Positions 1 to 10,097 of a stretch of 64,000 nt of DNA are shown here, piece after piece. The DNA lies in the NCBI GenBank assembly GCA_001600635.1, contig BCKL01000017.1, positions 204,003-268,002 on the forward strand. Direction: 5' to 3'. The position numbers were made by a program, and so were the translations under genes. A model generated the notes under the pieces. It did no database searches. It saw only the letters and a program-made list of their open reading frames with translations, and was not told the origin of the DNA. Origin of the DNA: Leucosporidium creatinivorum. Taxonomy: Eukaryota > Basidiomycota > Microbotryomycetes > Leucosporidiales > Leucosporidiaceae. Positions within the stretch are counted from its first letter, which is position 1; each line of letters begins with the position of its first letter.

Positions 1-2233
1 CGACTACAGGGAGGGAAGCAGATCTACAGCAGCATAGGGACTACGGCACTCGCCACCTGCGCTCTCTCACTGTCGAGCTCGCTACTCGTCGTCGTCGCTC
101 TCGTCGCCGTCACCTCGTCTCAGCTCAAGCAGGCCACCGTGGGTTGTCCGAGCAGCGCCAGAGAGAGCTGTACTAACCCTCTATGACCCTACAGCGCACC
201 AACTCGCCCGCTACCCTCGTCCGCCTCTCGCTCTCGCTCCTCGTCGCTCAAGCGCTCGCCCTCGTTCTCGCCTCTCAGGGAACGCTACAGCGTCTTCCCC
301 TCTCCGACTCGCTCTCTGCACTCCTGCTCGCCAGCTTATCCTCGACGCTCCCACCTGTATGCGCCTTCCTCCTCGTAGAGACGCTCCTGCACCGCTTCAG
401 CTCAAACTCGGCGTCATCCCGCCCGGCAGGAGGCGGAGGAAGTTGGAGAGAGCTTGCACTGCCGACGATGGGCTTCGCGCTGGCTGGGATAGTACAGGAG
501 AGGATCAGTGGGGTGGGAAGGACGATTTGGTGGGTGCGAGGTGGTGGGGAGCTCGACTGGATGAGGAGCTGTTCGGGCCCTGTCGGTGTGGACATCGTTG
601 TGGGACTGGCGGGCGTTGCGCTGGGAATGTGGGTCAAGGAGGTTATCAGGGAGGAACTTGAGGTGAACTTGATGGAGCACGAGGGCGAGGGAGAGGAGCA
701 GCCGCGGCTCGGCGCAGGCCAGGTCGGAACTCGCGATGGAGATGGCTCGCTCGTTCGAAGGGCGGCTAGGTCGTCCGTCGCGATGAGTACTCTGGTCATT
801 ATCGGAGCCCTGGCCCTCATCTCGCCTTCCCTTCCCTCCCTCTTCGCCTTCCATCGCCTTCACCCCTCGCCCGACTCGCCGGCCTTCGTCTACCCTCCCG
901 TCAAAGTCGGCTGCATCGCTCCTCCTCCGCACGATAGGCGTACTACGAGCTCCAAGACTATCTTCACGAGACCCGAGTCGTTATGGGCCGAGGTGGGAAA
1001 GTGGTCAGCTGGGCCGAGGGTGCAGTTCGACTTGAGAAAGGAGCTGGAAGCGGTGAGGCGGGAAAGGACGGATGGGAAGGATTGGGGAAGGAGGAACAGG
1101 AGCTATTGATACAGGTGGGGGAAGTGAGCGATGCCTCTGAGTCGGGAGAAGCGAGACTGAGGAAGGGAAGAGCAAGGAGCGAAGGAGTTGGCCCCGGCGC
1201 GGGAAAGATGGAGGACTTCGCGTAGCTCTCTCTCTAGTCTCTGAATCATCATCTCATCTCGTATTCCTCTCCCGACCCCTCCTGCGAGCTATCGGAGTGC
1301 TCCCTGGCCGGATAGAACCCTTCCTCCCGTTCACCTCTGGAGTAAGTCCGCTCTCTCATTCGGGCCAACGCGAGCGCCGAGCTTACCTCGCTCACCTCGG
1401 CACAGGCCTACATCCTCGCCACCTACCTTGTCCCCGCTTCCTCCTTCTCGCACAAGCTTCATAACATCGCCACTCTTATCGGCCCCTCAGTCGACAAGGA
1501 GCATCCGAACATCCTCTTCTCGACGACGAAGGACCTCCCCGTCCCCTTCATCGAGGGCTTTCCTCTCACTCCTCGCGCTTCCTCCGAGCTCGCCAGCTCC
1601 TCCTACGCCCTTCCCCTCTCTCGAATCTCCCTCCCACACGCTCCCAACACGCCCTCGCCCAACCGCACCCCTCTTCAAACGCTCGACCTCTCGGCGGCCA
1701 TCTGCCTCGACGTCGCCAGTCCCTCGCTCTTCACTCAGTACACCTCTCCCTCCTCTTCCGCCCACGCCTCCAACCTCAAACACCCCTCCCTCATCCTCAA
1801 CCCCTCCTCCCTCCCTCTCGACTCCCCCTACCTCATCTCGCAACAGCTCTCCCAAGCCTCCTCCCGAGCTCTCGAGACGGGGTCTTTCATCCTCCGCTGC
1901 GACTCGGCGGGAGGGCAATCGGCGTTGATCGGACCGGATGGAGTGGCGAGGGTGATGAGGAGGGGAGGAGAGGGATGGACGAGCTGGGAGGGGACGGTGG
2001 ATGTCGAGAGAGCGGGGAGGACGGTTTGGAGTTGGTGGGGTGGGAGGTGGTGGTTGGGTGGCGAGTGGGGGGTGTGGGTGTTGCTGGCTGTTGTGATGAG
2101 TGTGGGAGACGTCGATTGGAGGTTGATGGGCGTGAGGTTGAGGGAGCGGGTCGGGATTGTCGGCTCGGCGATGAGCAGGCTTCGCGGGCGTGAGGAGGCG
2201 GTGGAGCAGGGAAGGCTTGTTCAAGTTAATTGA
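1..2233 (+). pseudogene. Broken copy of apolipoprotein N-acyltransferase-like CN-hydrolase gene (left arm)
   Basis: This is a copy of the intact gene at 10098-12140. Exon 1 enters the window about three codons after the start and runs to 138. A 56-nt intron follows (139-194, TACTAAC branch). Exon 2 is 195-1341, then an intron (1342-1405) and exon 3 (1406-2233). Exon 3 is fully open, has the same 828-nt length as the other copy and keeps the Cys motif AAICLDV. Exon 2 is damaged twice. One base is missing near 949, just after PPPHDRR, so the frame is lost before the WAEGAVRLEK Glu motif. A 200-nt insert (1140-1339) brings a further stop. The family (nitrilase superfamily, Glu-Lys-Cys triad behind several N-terminal membrane spans) transfers acyl chains in bacteria; its fungal substrate is not evident here. 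It is probably non-functional, unless the two differences are assembly errors. Confidence 0.75.
1140..1339. other. 200-nt insertion bounded by a 6-bp repeat CCTCTG
   Basis: Relative to the right-arm copy, 200 extra nt lie in exon 2 of the acyltransferase-like pseudogene, ending 2 nt before its donor site. CCTCTG occurs once in the right copy and twice here (1134-1139 and 1334-1339), as a target-site duplication or microhomology junction would give. I see no terminal inverted repeats, poly-A tail or coding potential. The right copy reads through in frame while this one meets a stop, so insertion here is more likely than deletion there. Confidence 0.6.
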
Positions 2234-2385
2234 GCTTGCTTTGCTTGGTCTGTGATAGCTTGATATACATCTCTTACCCCCATCATAGCTCTGCACGGCG
2301 CCCATTCGCCGCCAGCCTGCGAATAACCCGCCCCGAGCTCGCGCCGAACTCGCCTGGTCCTGAAAATAGAATGTCACTACATCGA

Positions 2386-3675
2386 CTACTTAGCTACAGC
2401 GGCACTCTTCTTGAACGTGTATACCTCATCCTTCAGCTTCCAAGTCCATCCCTCCTCTTCAGCTACATCGGCAACGTCCTCAGCTGCTTCCTCCTTCCAG
2501 ACCGAGGAAGCGACGGTGACGGTCGGGGATTTCTCGCTTGCGAACCCACGGAGGTACTCAATGAACACTATTGCCTCCAAGTTAAAGACCTTGGTGAGGT
2601 CCAGGGTGCGGAGTTGTGCTGGTAGGCCGAGGAGGAGCTCGGCGGGGGGATCGCAGCGGTATCCCGCGCAGTGGAACAGCGAGAGGTGCGCTAGAGTCGT
2701 GGGAAGGAGTTTGAGATTGTCGAGTACCATCGAAGTTTCGTCGTTCCAGCTACCATATGGCAGATGCAATCGCTTGAGCGCCGGGAGCAACGGCTTCTCC
2801 TTCTCCGCTGCGACTTGTTGCCCTAGGTGGCGAAGATGGATGGACTCGAGGGAGAGGTCCACCAGGGTGGACATGGAGGTTGATAAGAGTGGGACAATAG
2901 GTGGCCCGACCTTGTAAAGCTCTGAGTCAACGACGAGAGAGGTAAGGCTGAAGGGGAAGGGGGGAGGGGCGTCGAAGGGCTCCCAATTCGGGTCGCCGTG
3001 GTTGATAAGATTTAACGAGCGGAGCGTTGGCAGTTGGAGTAGGAGGGCCAGGAATCCTCTTCCGGAGAGCGTCCAAGCGAGGGATTGGACGTGGGAGAGA
3101 AGCTCGGCTTCGGCGAAGATGGCAAACGCGACGGCGTCGTCCAAACGGCGGTTGAGTCTTGGGTCGAGTTGCAACGTGGTCAAGTGCCGGAACGCTCGGA
3201 GGTCGGTGAGGATGTCCATGCAGAGCTTGGTACAGTCTGCTCCTTCGAGATCACGGTACTCGATGAGGAGCTGCCGAGCCAGGCGGGCTAGACGAGGGGT
3301 ATCGCGGGCGACCTGTCGCTTTGTCGTCTCGGCGACATACGATGGACCCTTATAGTGATTGCTTCCGTAGTGCCCCACTAGCTTGGCGTACATGAACGGC
3401 GTAGCGACGGCGTTCCATTGACGCGAGAGAAGGGATATAGGGTGCAGCGCCGTTTCGAGTGGGGTGAGGTTTCCGGAGGTGCAGGGGTGTGACAGCGCGA
3501 CGAACTCTCCTACGATGAGCTCCACGATCTCGTCGGGGATGCTGAGAGGGATGAGGCGAGGGGCAGGCTGGCTACGAAGGGGAAGCTTGGCGTTAGCGAT
3601 TCGCCCTCCTGACCAAAAACAGTATGGTCGAGCTTACCCTGCTACAGAGACGTTGGTCGTTACCTCTGAGGTCAT
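2386..3675 (-). CDS. F-box/leucine-rich repeat protein (left arm)
   Basis: Two coding exons: 3675-3638 (ATG, 38 nt), a 66-nt intron, and 3571-2386. They give 407 residues. An F-box lies near the N-terminus (IPDEIVELIV, followed by LLSRQWNAVATPFMYAKLV). Leucine-rich segments of the LRSLNL type follow. The C-terminus carries PPAELLLGLP, shared with the genes at 8638-9939 and 55172-56405. F-box proteins recruit substrates to SCF ubiquitin ligases through Skp1, with the repeats choosing the substrate; the target cannot be inferred. The start is the first ATG after an in-frame TAG. A further intron (GTGAGT donor near 3764, acceptor near 3696) lies in the 5' leader. The gene converges on the acyltransferase-like pseudogene with 152 nt between. 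Of the two arm copies, this one keeps a proper start. Confidence 0.75.
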
Positions 3676-4527
3676 GGCGAAGCGCAGGAGAGGAAGCTGT
3701 GGAGGAACGCAGGTCAGCGAATGCGGCGCGGACACGCTGTAGCGGTATAGGAATCAGCAACTCACTGTCCGAATACCCTAGCAGCTCGGGTGTATCCAAG
3801 TAGGGCTCAGCAGGGCGAGCAGAGGCAGGTCGAGGCCCTGACAAGGAGCGTCTCCGCGAGCAGCTCGAGGCGCGAGGGAGGGCGAAGCTGAGGGTGAAGT
3901 ATCGCAGATGCAGCAGCAGTAGTTTGCTTCCAGCTTTATTCCGCGTCTGCTGGGTGGTGAAGCGACGGAGCGAGGCGAAGAGCGAGAAGCAAAGAGCGAA
4001 GTTGCCCCTCCGCCGCAATTTACGAGAGGGTGACCATTTCGACCGAGGTGCAGGCGGAGGTTAGCGGACAGCCCTGAGGTCCCACACCCCGCTGTCTACT
4101 AACGAAGCCGAAGCTGCTGCGTCAAGCGAAAGGCGACGGGCACAGGCTGCTCGGCGCCTCTCACTTCGCCCTTCTGCATCTCCTCATTCTCCATCTCGCC
4201 ACCGAGCAGCTATACTAGCTATCCACAAACACAGGCTACGATGCGCAACCTCACGGCTGTCGCAGAGTCTCAAACCGCTAGCTCGGCGCCGAGGACGAGT
4301 GTCCGGATCGCTAGACGTCGCCTTGACAATCCGAGTGCAAGGAGGGTTTGGAGAGACCCGTGCTCGCAAGTGCTGACTCTGCTTCTCTCTTTGCGTAGCC
4401 AGACGAGGAGGTGTACTGAAGCAAAAACGAACAGCAACAAGATTATCAAAGCTGAAGAGAGCGGGGCAAAGGGGCGCCAGAGGCGGCCACCTTCCTATAC
4501 AACAAGCAAACAATCCCCCTCCATCCG
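3676..4527. other. Intergenic: 5' leader of F-box gene and 3' flank of bZIP gene
   Basis: The first 100 nt or so hold the leader and leader intron of the left F-box gene. I see no convincing gene in the rest. Open frames on either strand here lack splice logic and family features and look like products of GC-rich, stop-poor sequence. Confidence 0.5.
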
Positions 4528-6076
4528 TTATTCCACCCTCATCCTCTTCCCCTCCCTCTCCGCACTGCCCGCCCTCTCCCCCCTCACCGCCGAAGCAGCA
4601 TCCAACTCCAACTCCCTCCTCAACGCCATCCTCGCCTCCTCTCTCAGCCTACTCTTCTCCCCCTCCCCCTCCTCGCAAGAATCCTCCTCCTGCTCCGACA
4701 TCCCCTCCTCCTCCTCCTGCTCCTCGAGCTCCCTCCTCGCCCTCGGCCCCAACTCGGCATTATCCCTCAAACTCCCTCTCTCCTCCTCCCACTTCCTCCT
4801 CTCGCCCTCCCACCCTCTCCTCTCCTCCGCCCAACTCCCTCTCTCCAGCTCCATCAGTTTCCTCTCCCTCTCCCACCCACTCCTCTCAGCCTCGAACGCC
4901 GCTCTTTCGGATTCGAACCTCGCTCGGTCGGACTCGAGGCAAGTGAGGGAGGATTCGAGGGAGGTGAGTCGGTGCGTGAGGGATTCGTGGGTTTGGAGAA
5001 GGGTGGAGTAGAGGGTGGAGGTTTGCTCGAGTTCCCTAATGACGGCGGGAGAGGAGGAAGGAGAGGGAGAACGGGGGAGGGAGAAGAGGATCAGCTGGAG
5101 AAGAGGCGGGAAAGGGCGAGAGGACGTACTTGATGTATTGCTCTTTGCGTGAGCGGAAGGCGCGTTGAGCTTCGCGGTTTTGGGCGGCTCGTTCTGGCGA
5201 GCGGAGGATGGACGAGGGATCGCCGAGCAGGGGCGGAGGAGGGAGTTGGAGGGTAAGGGAAGGCGGCAGGGAGGCAGGGGGCAGTCAGCACTCGGTTCGA
5301 GTAATCGCTCCACACTCGAACAACGCAGCGAACTCACTCGTCTGCTTCAACGTCTTCCCTCCCGCTCCAGCTCCCCCCTCTCCCGAGCCGACAGAATCGG
5401 GACTAGCGCTTTTAATCTTGACATCCCCATCCTCGCTCTTTCCCTTTCCCTTACTATTCCTTCTTCCCTCCTCTACTTCTCCTCCCAAAGGCATCGGCGC
5501 GGCCGCGGAGCAGAAAGAGCCCGACGACCCCGCTGCGCTTGCGACCTGCTGATGCTGCTGGTGCTGCCATGGACCCTCCGCCGCTCCTCCGAGGAAGCTC
5601 GCACTGCTCCCCAGAGTTCCTCCCCTCCTACTAGCCTCGCCGTACAGCGTGGCAGGGGAGAAGGGCCCTGCCGGCGCGGAAATCGAAGTCAGGGTCGCGT
5701 CTTCTTGCTTGATATGAGGTTTGAGCTCCTCTTGCTGCTGCTGTTGCTGTTGGCCCATAGCGTGAGAGGCAGCAGAACATGCATGTAAGAGAGGAGCGAT
5801 GGAAGAGACGGGAGGGAGCGAGACGGCTGAGGTGCTGAGTGAGGGGGAAGGGGAGGGGTAAGCGGCCGTCGGAGGTGGGAAATCCATGGGAGGACAGGTG
5901 GATGCTAAGACGGAGCAGGAGGGGAGTTGTTGGGAGTGAGGAGAGGACCGAGAGGAGTTGTAGGTCGATAGGTGCTGCTGCTGTGGCGAGGGCGGCGAGT
6001 GGCAGAGGCGTGAGAGCGAGCTGAGCGAGGGTAATAGCGGCCGAGCTTGTAGTGAAGGCTGTTGTTGAGCTGCCAT
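4528..6076 (-). CDS. bZIP transcription factor, Yap/Pap1 (fungal AP-1) type
   Basis: Exons 6076-5338, 5193-5130 and 5035-4528 give 436 residues. Residues 1-246 are Gln/Ser/Pro-rich and low complexity (a seven-Gln run near 108), as in activation regions. The second exon encodes the basic region: across the splice it reads KRAAQNREAQRAFRSRKEQYIK, with the fungal AP-1 signature QNREAQRAF. The third exon continues in phase into the zipper (KELEQTSTLYSTLLQTHESL) and a long charged coiled coil rich in Glu and Arg. These proteins bind DNA as dimers and often drive oxidative or drug-stress genes. Unlike Yap1, it has no Cys-rich C-terminal redox domain, so redox control by export masking is not expected. 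The first intron is 144 nt with the CTGAC branch about 90 nt before the next AG. The gene lies between the arms of the inverted duplication. Confidence 0.85.
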
Positions 6077-6417
6077 GGCTGTAAATCTGTAGCCTTGTAT
6101 CCTTGTTAGCGCAAGCGAGTTGGCAGACGATGAAGGCCGAAGGAGAAGGGCGACCCAGCGTCAAGCGGAAGAATCTGATGAGTAAGGCTGGGCAACGGCT
6201 TCCAAATGCCGAGCTAGTCAAAATCCGACCTCGGTCCTTCGCAGGGATGTACCAGAGTACACGACTCGCTTCTCATCTACATCCAAAGTTACATAGTACC
6301 CCTCGGAACCATTCCCGAGGTCGATTCTCTGCACTTCAACACCGTCGTCTCTCGCCTCCCGCGGCCAAGTCGGATGAGTAAAGCTCGGTCTTGGGTGACA
6401 GACAGCGCTACACAGGC

Positions 6418-7788
6418 TCATTCGGCCTCGCCGCCTCCCGAGATCGTCTCGCCACCTCCAGCATTAGCATCACCGCCCTCACCCTCGGCCTTCGCTGCAC
6501 CCTTCTTCCCCCTCCGCCTCTTCGCCTTCCTCTTGACATCCCCCTCCCTCGCCTCGCCGCCCCTCGCAGCTCCACTACTCGTCAACCTCATCTTCTCCTC
6601 CTCGACCCTCTTCCTCTTCCTCTCTGCCTTCTCCTCGCTCGTCAATCCTCCCGCTCCAGCAGCAGCATCCTCCTCCCTCCCCCTCTTCTTCCCCCCTCCA
6701 GCCGCCGTCGCCGTCGCCGAACCCGACGAGGGATCGCCGCCCTTCTTCTTCTTCTGCACAGAGAGAGGGTTCGGTCCTTTCGGTCCCTTGCGCTTCTTCT
6801 TCTTGTGTTGATCCACCTCTGCTGATCCGTCTTCCTCGGCGGTGGTAGGGGCTGAGGTAGAGGCGAGAGGAAGGGAATCGCCCCCGATGAGTTGGGAGGA
6901 ATTGGGCGCGGGGACCGAGGTCTTGTTCAGCAGAGCGAGCTCCTCGGCTGGAACGTGGAGCTTTTGGTTCTCCATCTGTTGTCATGCAACATTGTCAGCT
7001 TCAACTTCAGCGAAGAAGAGAGAAACAGAACGAACCGAGGACTTCTTAGCCATCGTCTGATCCGAGGGAGTCTCGAGCAGGACGACGGAGCGGTTGATGT
7101 AGATGATAGGAAGACCAGGTACGCTTCGGAGCGATTTGCGAAGGGGAAGGGATTGGGTCGCAATGACATAGCGGTGGGGGTTGTCCTTGCCTGTTCGAGT
7201 CGGCGCCGAAGTCAGCTTCTGCTCGGCGGGGAGAGGCAAGGAGGAGCGATGCGACTCACCAGCCATCGAAGCCAGACATTCAGCCTCCGGTCGGACCTTG
7301 AAATGGTTACACTTCCTCCTCTCAAAGCTCTTGGCCTCGTCCACCGCTTGCTGTCCCTCGGCTCCAGCGTCGTAGAGGGCTTGCATCGAGCATTGGGTGA
7401 TCACTGTTGGGCACGGGCGAGTCAGGACGTGCTTTGTTCATCCTGAAGCAGAGAATGAGACTCACTAGGCTTGATCGCTCCCTGCACGACGTCTTGCAGA
7501 CGAGCCTGGAAGTCGAGCTTTTGCTGCACGACAGACTGGATGAAAGCGGCGTCGACTGTGGTACACAAAGTCTTGTTAGCTCGTTCAGTCCCTTCTGCTA
7601 CCCTCGAACAGACTCACCGAGCAGCTGGTAAGGCTCGCTAGTAGTTTGCGGTTTTGCGGTCGAGCGTCAAGTCCGTCAGCTGTTGTTTCTGTAGCGCTGC
7701 AAGAGCAAAGGAAAGCTCACCGGAATTTGAAAGCCGAGCAGTAGAGCTGCATGACCTTGCGGTAGGACTTGACTCGCTTTTGGCGCAT
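6418..7788 (-). CDS. UTP23: rRNA-processing protein Utp23
   Basis: Six exons: 7788-7721, 7637-7618 (20 nt), 7555-7466, 7403-7260, 7190-7036 and 6975-6418; 344 residues. The start MRQKRVKSYRKVM, then FKFREPYQLLVDAAFIQ (spanning the 20-nt exon) and IKPMITQCSMQALY are Utp23/Fcf1 family landmarks. The Cys/His zinc-binding set (QC, KCNH, EC) is present, as is the C-terminal basic segment around KGPKGPNPLSVQKKKK. Utp23 is a nucleolar SSU-processome factor with a degenerate PIN fold, needed for release of snR30 and 18S rRNA maturation. The C-terminal third is Lys/Ala/Gly-rich and disordered. The start fits the family exactly. An acceptor-like AG directly before CTCAAG-ATG suggests a leader intron. 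Presumably essential, it lies between the duplicated arms in one copy. Confidence 0.9.
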
Positions 7789-8637
7789 CTTGAGCTGTTG
7801 GCGAGAAGTGGGAGAGGCGAGCGAAGCGCGATGAGAGGCGAAGAGCGGGTTTGTTGGAGTGGGAGGGCTAGCTTTATCTTGCTAGGTAGCTGAGAACGAG
7901 CTGAAAAGGCCTGACTAGAGCGCGAAGAGAAGTCGAGAGATGAGGAAGAGGCAGAGAGGCGCAAGCCGTCTTTCGCAGGGAAGGCGCTCGAGAGCAGCTG
8001 GCAAAGCTGCAGGGTCAGCGGCTCGCAGAAGGGCTCGGGCCAGATCGAAATGGTAGGTACAGCTCCAGCCCGAGTACCGAGCTGCTCTGTAGCCTTTCGA
8101 GCAAGTGGAGCTGAGCTCGGCGCTTCGCAGCGCCTTGCTCTTCGGTCGAGTCGGCAGGTGGAGCTCGGAGCTTCCAGTCAGCGTATCGAGGCTCAGAGAG
8201 TCCCCCGAGCTCCTTCTGCATCTCTGCCAAATTGTGGTCCGAGCTCATCCCCGCCTCGACTCGCGGAAGTCGGATCCTTCCTCCCTTTCGCTCTCGCCGT
8301 TCCCTCGATTTCGTCGCTGCGGCTCTGGACAATCGCTACAGAGGAGCTACAGAAAGCCGCAGCTGCTTTGACCGCCCATCATCATCAGTGGATTGGCCAG
8401 ATCTCTCGCCCTTCCCGGAACAAAAGCGCACCCTCGTCGAGACATTGGCCGTCTTGCTGCTTCTGCTCGAGCCATACGAGGATTTGCATCACTCACGATA
8501 CCTCCAAATCACCTTGACTGTGAGTAGCTGCTCCTTTTGCGGGCTGTTGTGTTTCTCGGCGCTGGACTTCGGCGCCACCCCGACTTGTTGCTGACCTCGC
8601 TCGTTACCAGCCGCTTCCTCATTCTTCGCACTCTGCC
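7789..8637. other. Unassigned stretch between UTP23 and right F-box gene
   Basis: No recognised gene. On the minus strand an open frame (8015-8332, best ATG near 8246) encodes a hydrophilic peptide starting MSSDHNLAEMQKELGGL; it could be a short protein or UTP23 leader. On the plus strand an open frame from about 8232 splices in phase through a GTGAGT donor (8520) and an AG at 8610 into the right F-box reading frame, but contains no ATG. Confidence 0.35.
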
Positions 8638-9939
8638 TTGAAGTCAGAGATTCAAACCGGTGTGGCTGTAGCGCAGTGCGTCGCCTCCAGCGCCCTACAC
8701 TGAACCTCGAGAACAATCGTGCTGACCCTCGGCGGTGGACTCGCTTCTCACAGCCAACAGCTCGCCCGGGCGCCCCTCCACGCTCCCGACGAGATTGTGG
8801 ACCAGGTTGTTGGAGAGATCGTGAAGCGACCACACCGAGTCACTCATAAGAACCCACAGCCTCTCGCAAGCGAGCTGCACTCGCTCTCCATCGTCTGCAA
8901 GCAATGGAACAAGATCGTCACCCCGTTGATGTACACCAGCCTAGCTGCACGCTTCGGAGTTCGGGAGGATACGCTCGAGCAGGCTTTCGAGAGGATGAAG
9001 CGACAGTCAACACGGAGCAATTCTCGTCTCGGCGCTTGCGCTCGAACGCTCGTCGTTGAATGCCGCGAGGTCGAGGAATCGGATACGGCTCGGATCTGCG
9101 CGGATGTACTCAGTGACCTCCGGGCCTGCCCTCGCCTCGAGACTTTCCTCCTGGGCACCGACCCCGACCGGCGCACGAGTGTGGACGACTCACTCGCTCT
9201 CACCATCGCCTCGGCTGAGGACGACCTCCTTCACCATCTCTGCACCCTCGCCTGGTCATACCCTGACAGAGGGCTGCTTTCCCTCCTCCTCCTCCTTCCC
9301 AATCTCCGCACCTTGAGCCTCTCGGACGACTTCCCTCCCGGCTGGGGGGCCGAGGATATCGACCCTCCCCCTCCTCTCCCTTTCAGCCTCACCAACCTGA
9401 CCTTCGCGGACGATGTCCCCCTGCCGGACTCACATCTCATCTACATCCTCTCCACCTCTCTCAACACCCTCACCGACCTCTACATCCCACTCCTCCTCCT
9501 TCGCCGCATATACGATCTCTTCCCAGCCACCGACTCGGGCTCCATCCTCCCGGCGCTTCAAACCCTTGACCTAGGGTTCAACACAAGCTCCACACTCCGC
9601 CCGTCGGATCTATACGAGATCTTGGCTCTCTTCCCCTCCGTCCAACATCTCTCGCTCTACCCGTCCCCTCACTGGCATGAATGTCGACCGGACGCCGACC
9701 TCCTCCTCGGCCTCTCGACGAGGGTTGAGACACTCTCCCTCACTTCGTCTACGCTCGAGCCCCAGGTCCTCCTCGAGTACATAAGGCGGGACTCGAAGGG
9801 AGTTTCGCCGGTCATCGAGATGGGCTGGGGCAAGGAGCAAGCTGAGGCGATTGTCAATGTAGTTGAGGAGGACGGTGGGAGTTTGAAGTTCGAGAGGCGA
9901 CGGTGGACTTATCGGAAGGTCGCCGTTGTAGCTAAGTAG
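8638..9939 (+). CDS. F-box/leucine-rich repeat protein (right arm), start codon missing
   Basis: Inverted paralogue of 2386-3675. Segment 8638-8675 ends at a GTGCGT donor, a 78-nt intron follows, and the main exon is 8754-9939, the same length as in the left copy. The F-box reads APDEIVDQVVGEIV with LSIVCKQWNKIVTPLMYTSL behind it; leucine-rich repeats and the C-terminal signature (ADLLLGLS) follow. The ATG of the left copy aligns with TTG at 8638-8640, and the in-frame sequence upstream, although open, has no ATG. It is either translated from a non-AUG codon or an unseen upstream exon, or has been silenced while still open for about 430 codons. The C-terminus (RKVAVVAK) parallels the left copy (KKSAAVAK). 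Confidence 0.6.
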
Positions 9940-10097
9940 TCGATGTAGTGTCATTCCATCCTCAAGGAGAGGTGAGTTCGGCGCGAGCTCGGGTCGCATT
10001 ATTCGCAGGCTGGCGGCGAAGGGGCACCGTGCAGAGCTATGATGTCGGCAAGAAATGTATATCAAGCTATCTCAAAGCTGGACCTCGAACGACAAGC

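Larger units (their letters stand above)
1..3740. repeat. Left arm of large inverted duplication
   Basis: The arm holds the acyltransferase-like gene (+) and the F-box gene (-) converging on about 150 nt of shared intergenic DNA (2234-2385). It matches the reverse complement of 8600-12140: same gene order, intron positions and lengths (56 and 64 nt in the acyltransferase-like gene) and the same 1186-nt length of the main F-box exon. Similarity is high from base 1 through about 2420, weaker across the F-box gene, and still traceable in its 5'UTR intron (about 3690-3760). The arm probably continues left of the window. Confidence 0.85.

Noticed and set aside
275-820. Minus-strand open frame across the acyltransferase-like copy
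   Set aside because: Antisense shadow of GC-rich coding sequence, mirrored at 11243-11884 in the other arm for the same reason.
183-1109. Treating the ATG at 183 (and at 11949 in the other arm) as the acyltransferase-like start codon
   Set aside because: That ATG lies between a perfect TACTAAC branch and a CTACAG acceptor, so it is intronic. An in-phase upstream exon supplies a better membrane N-terminus.
4241-5011. Long Ser/Leu-rich plus-strand open frame
   Set aside because: It is antisense to the bZIP zipper and coiled coil; the minus-strand splicing and family match are far stronger.
5285-5310. tRNA-like B-box (GGTTCGAGTAA)
   Set aside because: No A-box, acceptor stem or matching T-arm; it lies in the bZIP intron. 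A similar GGTTCGACC near 45561 also lacks a cloverleaf.
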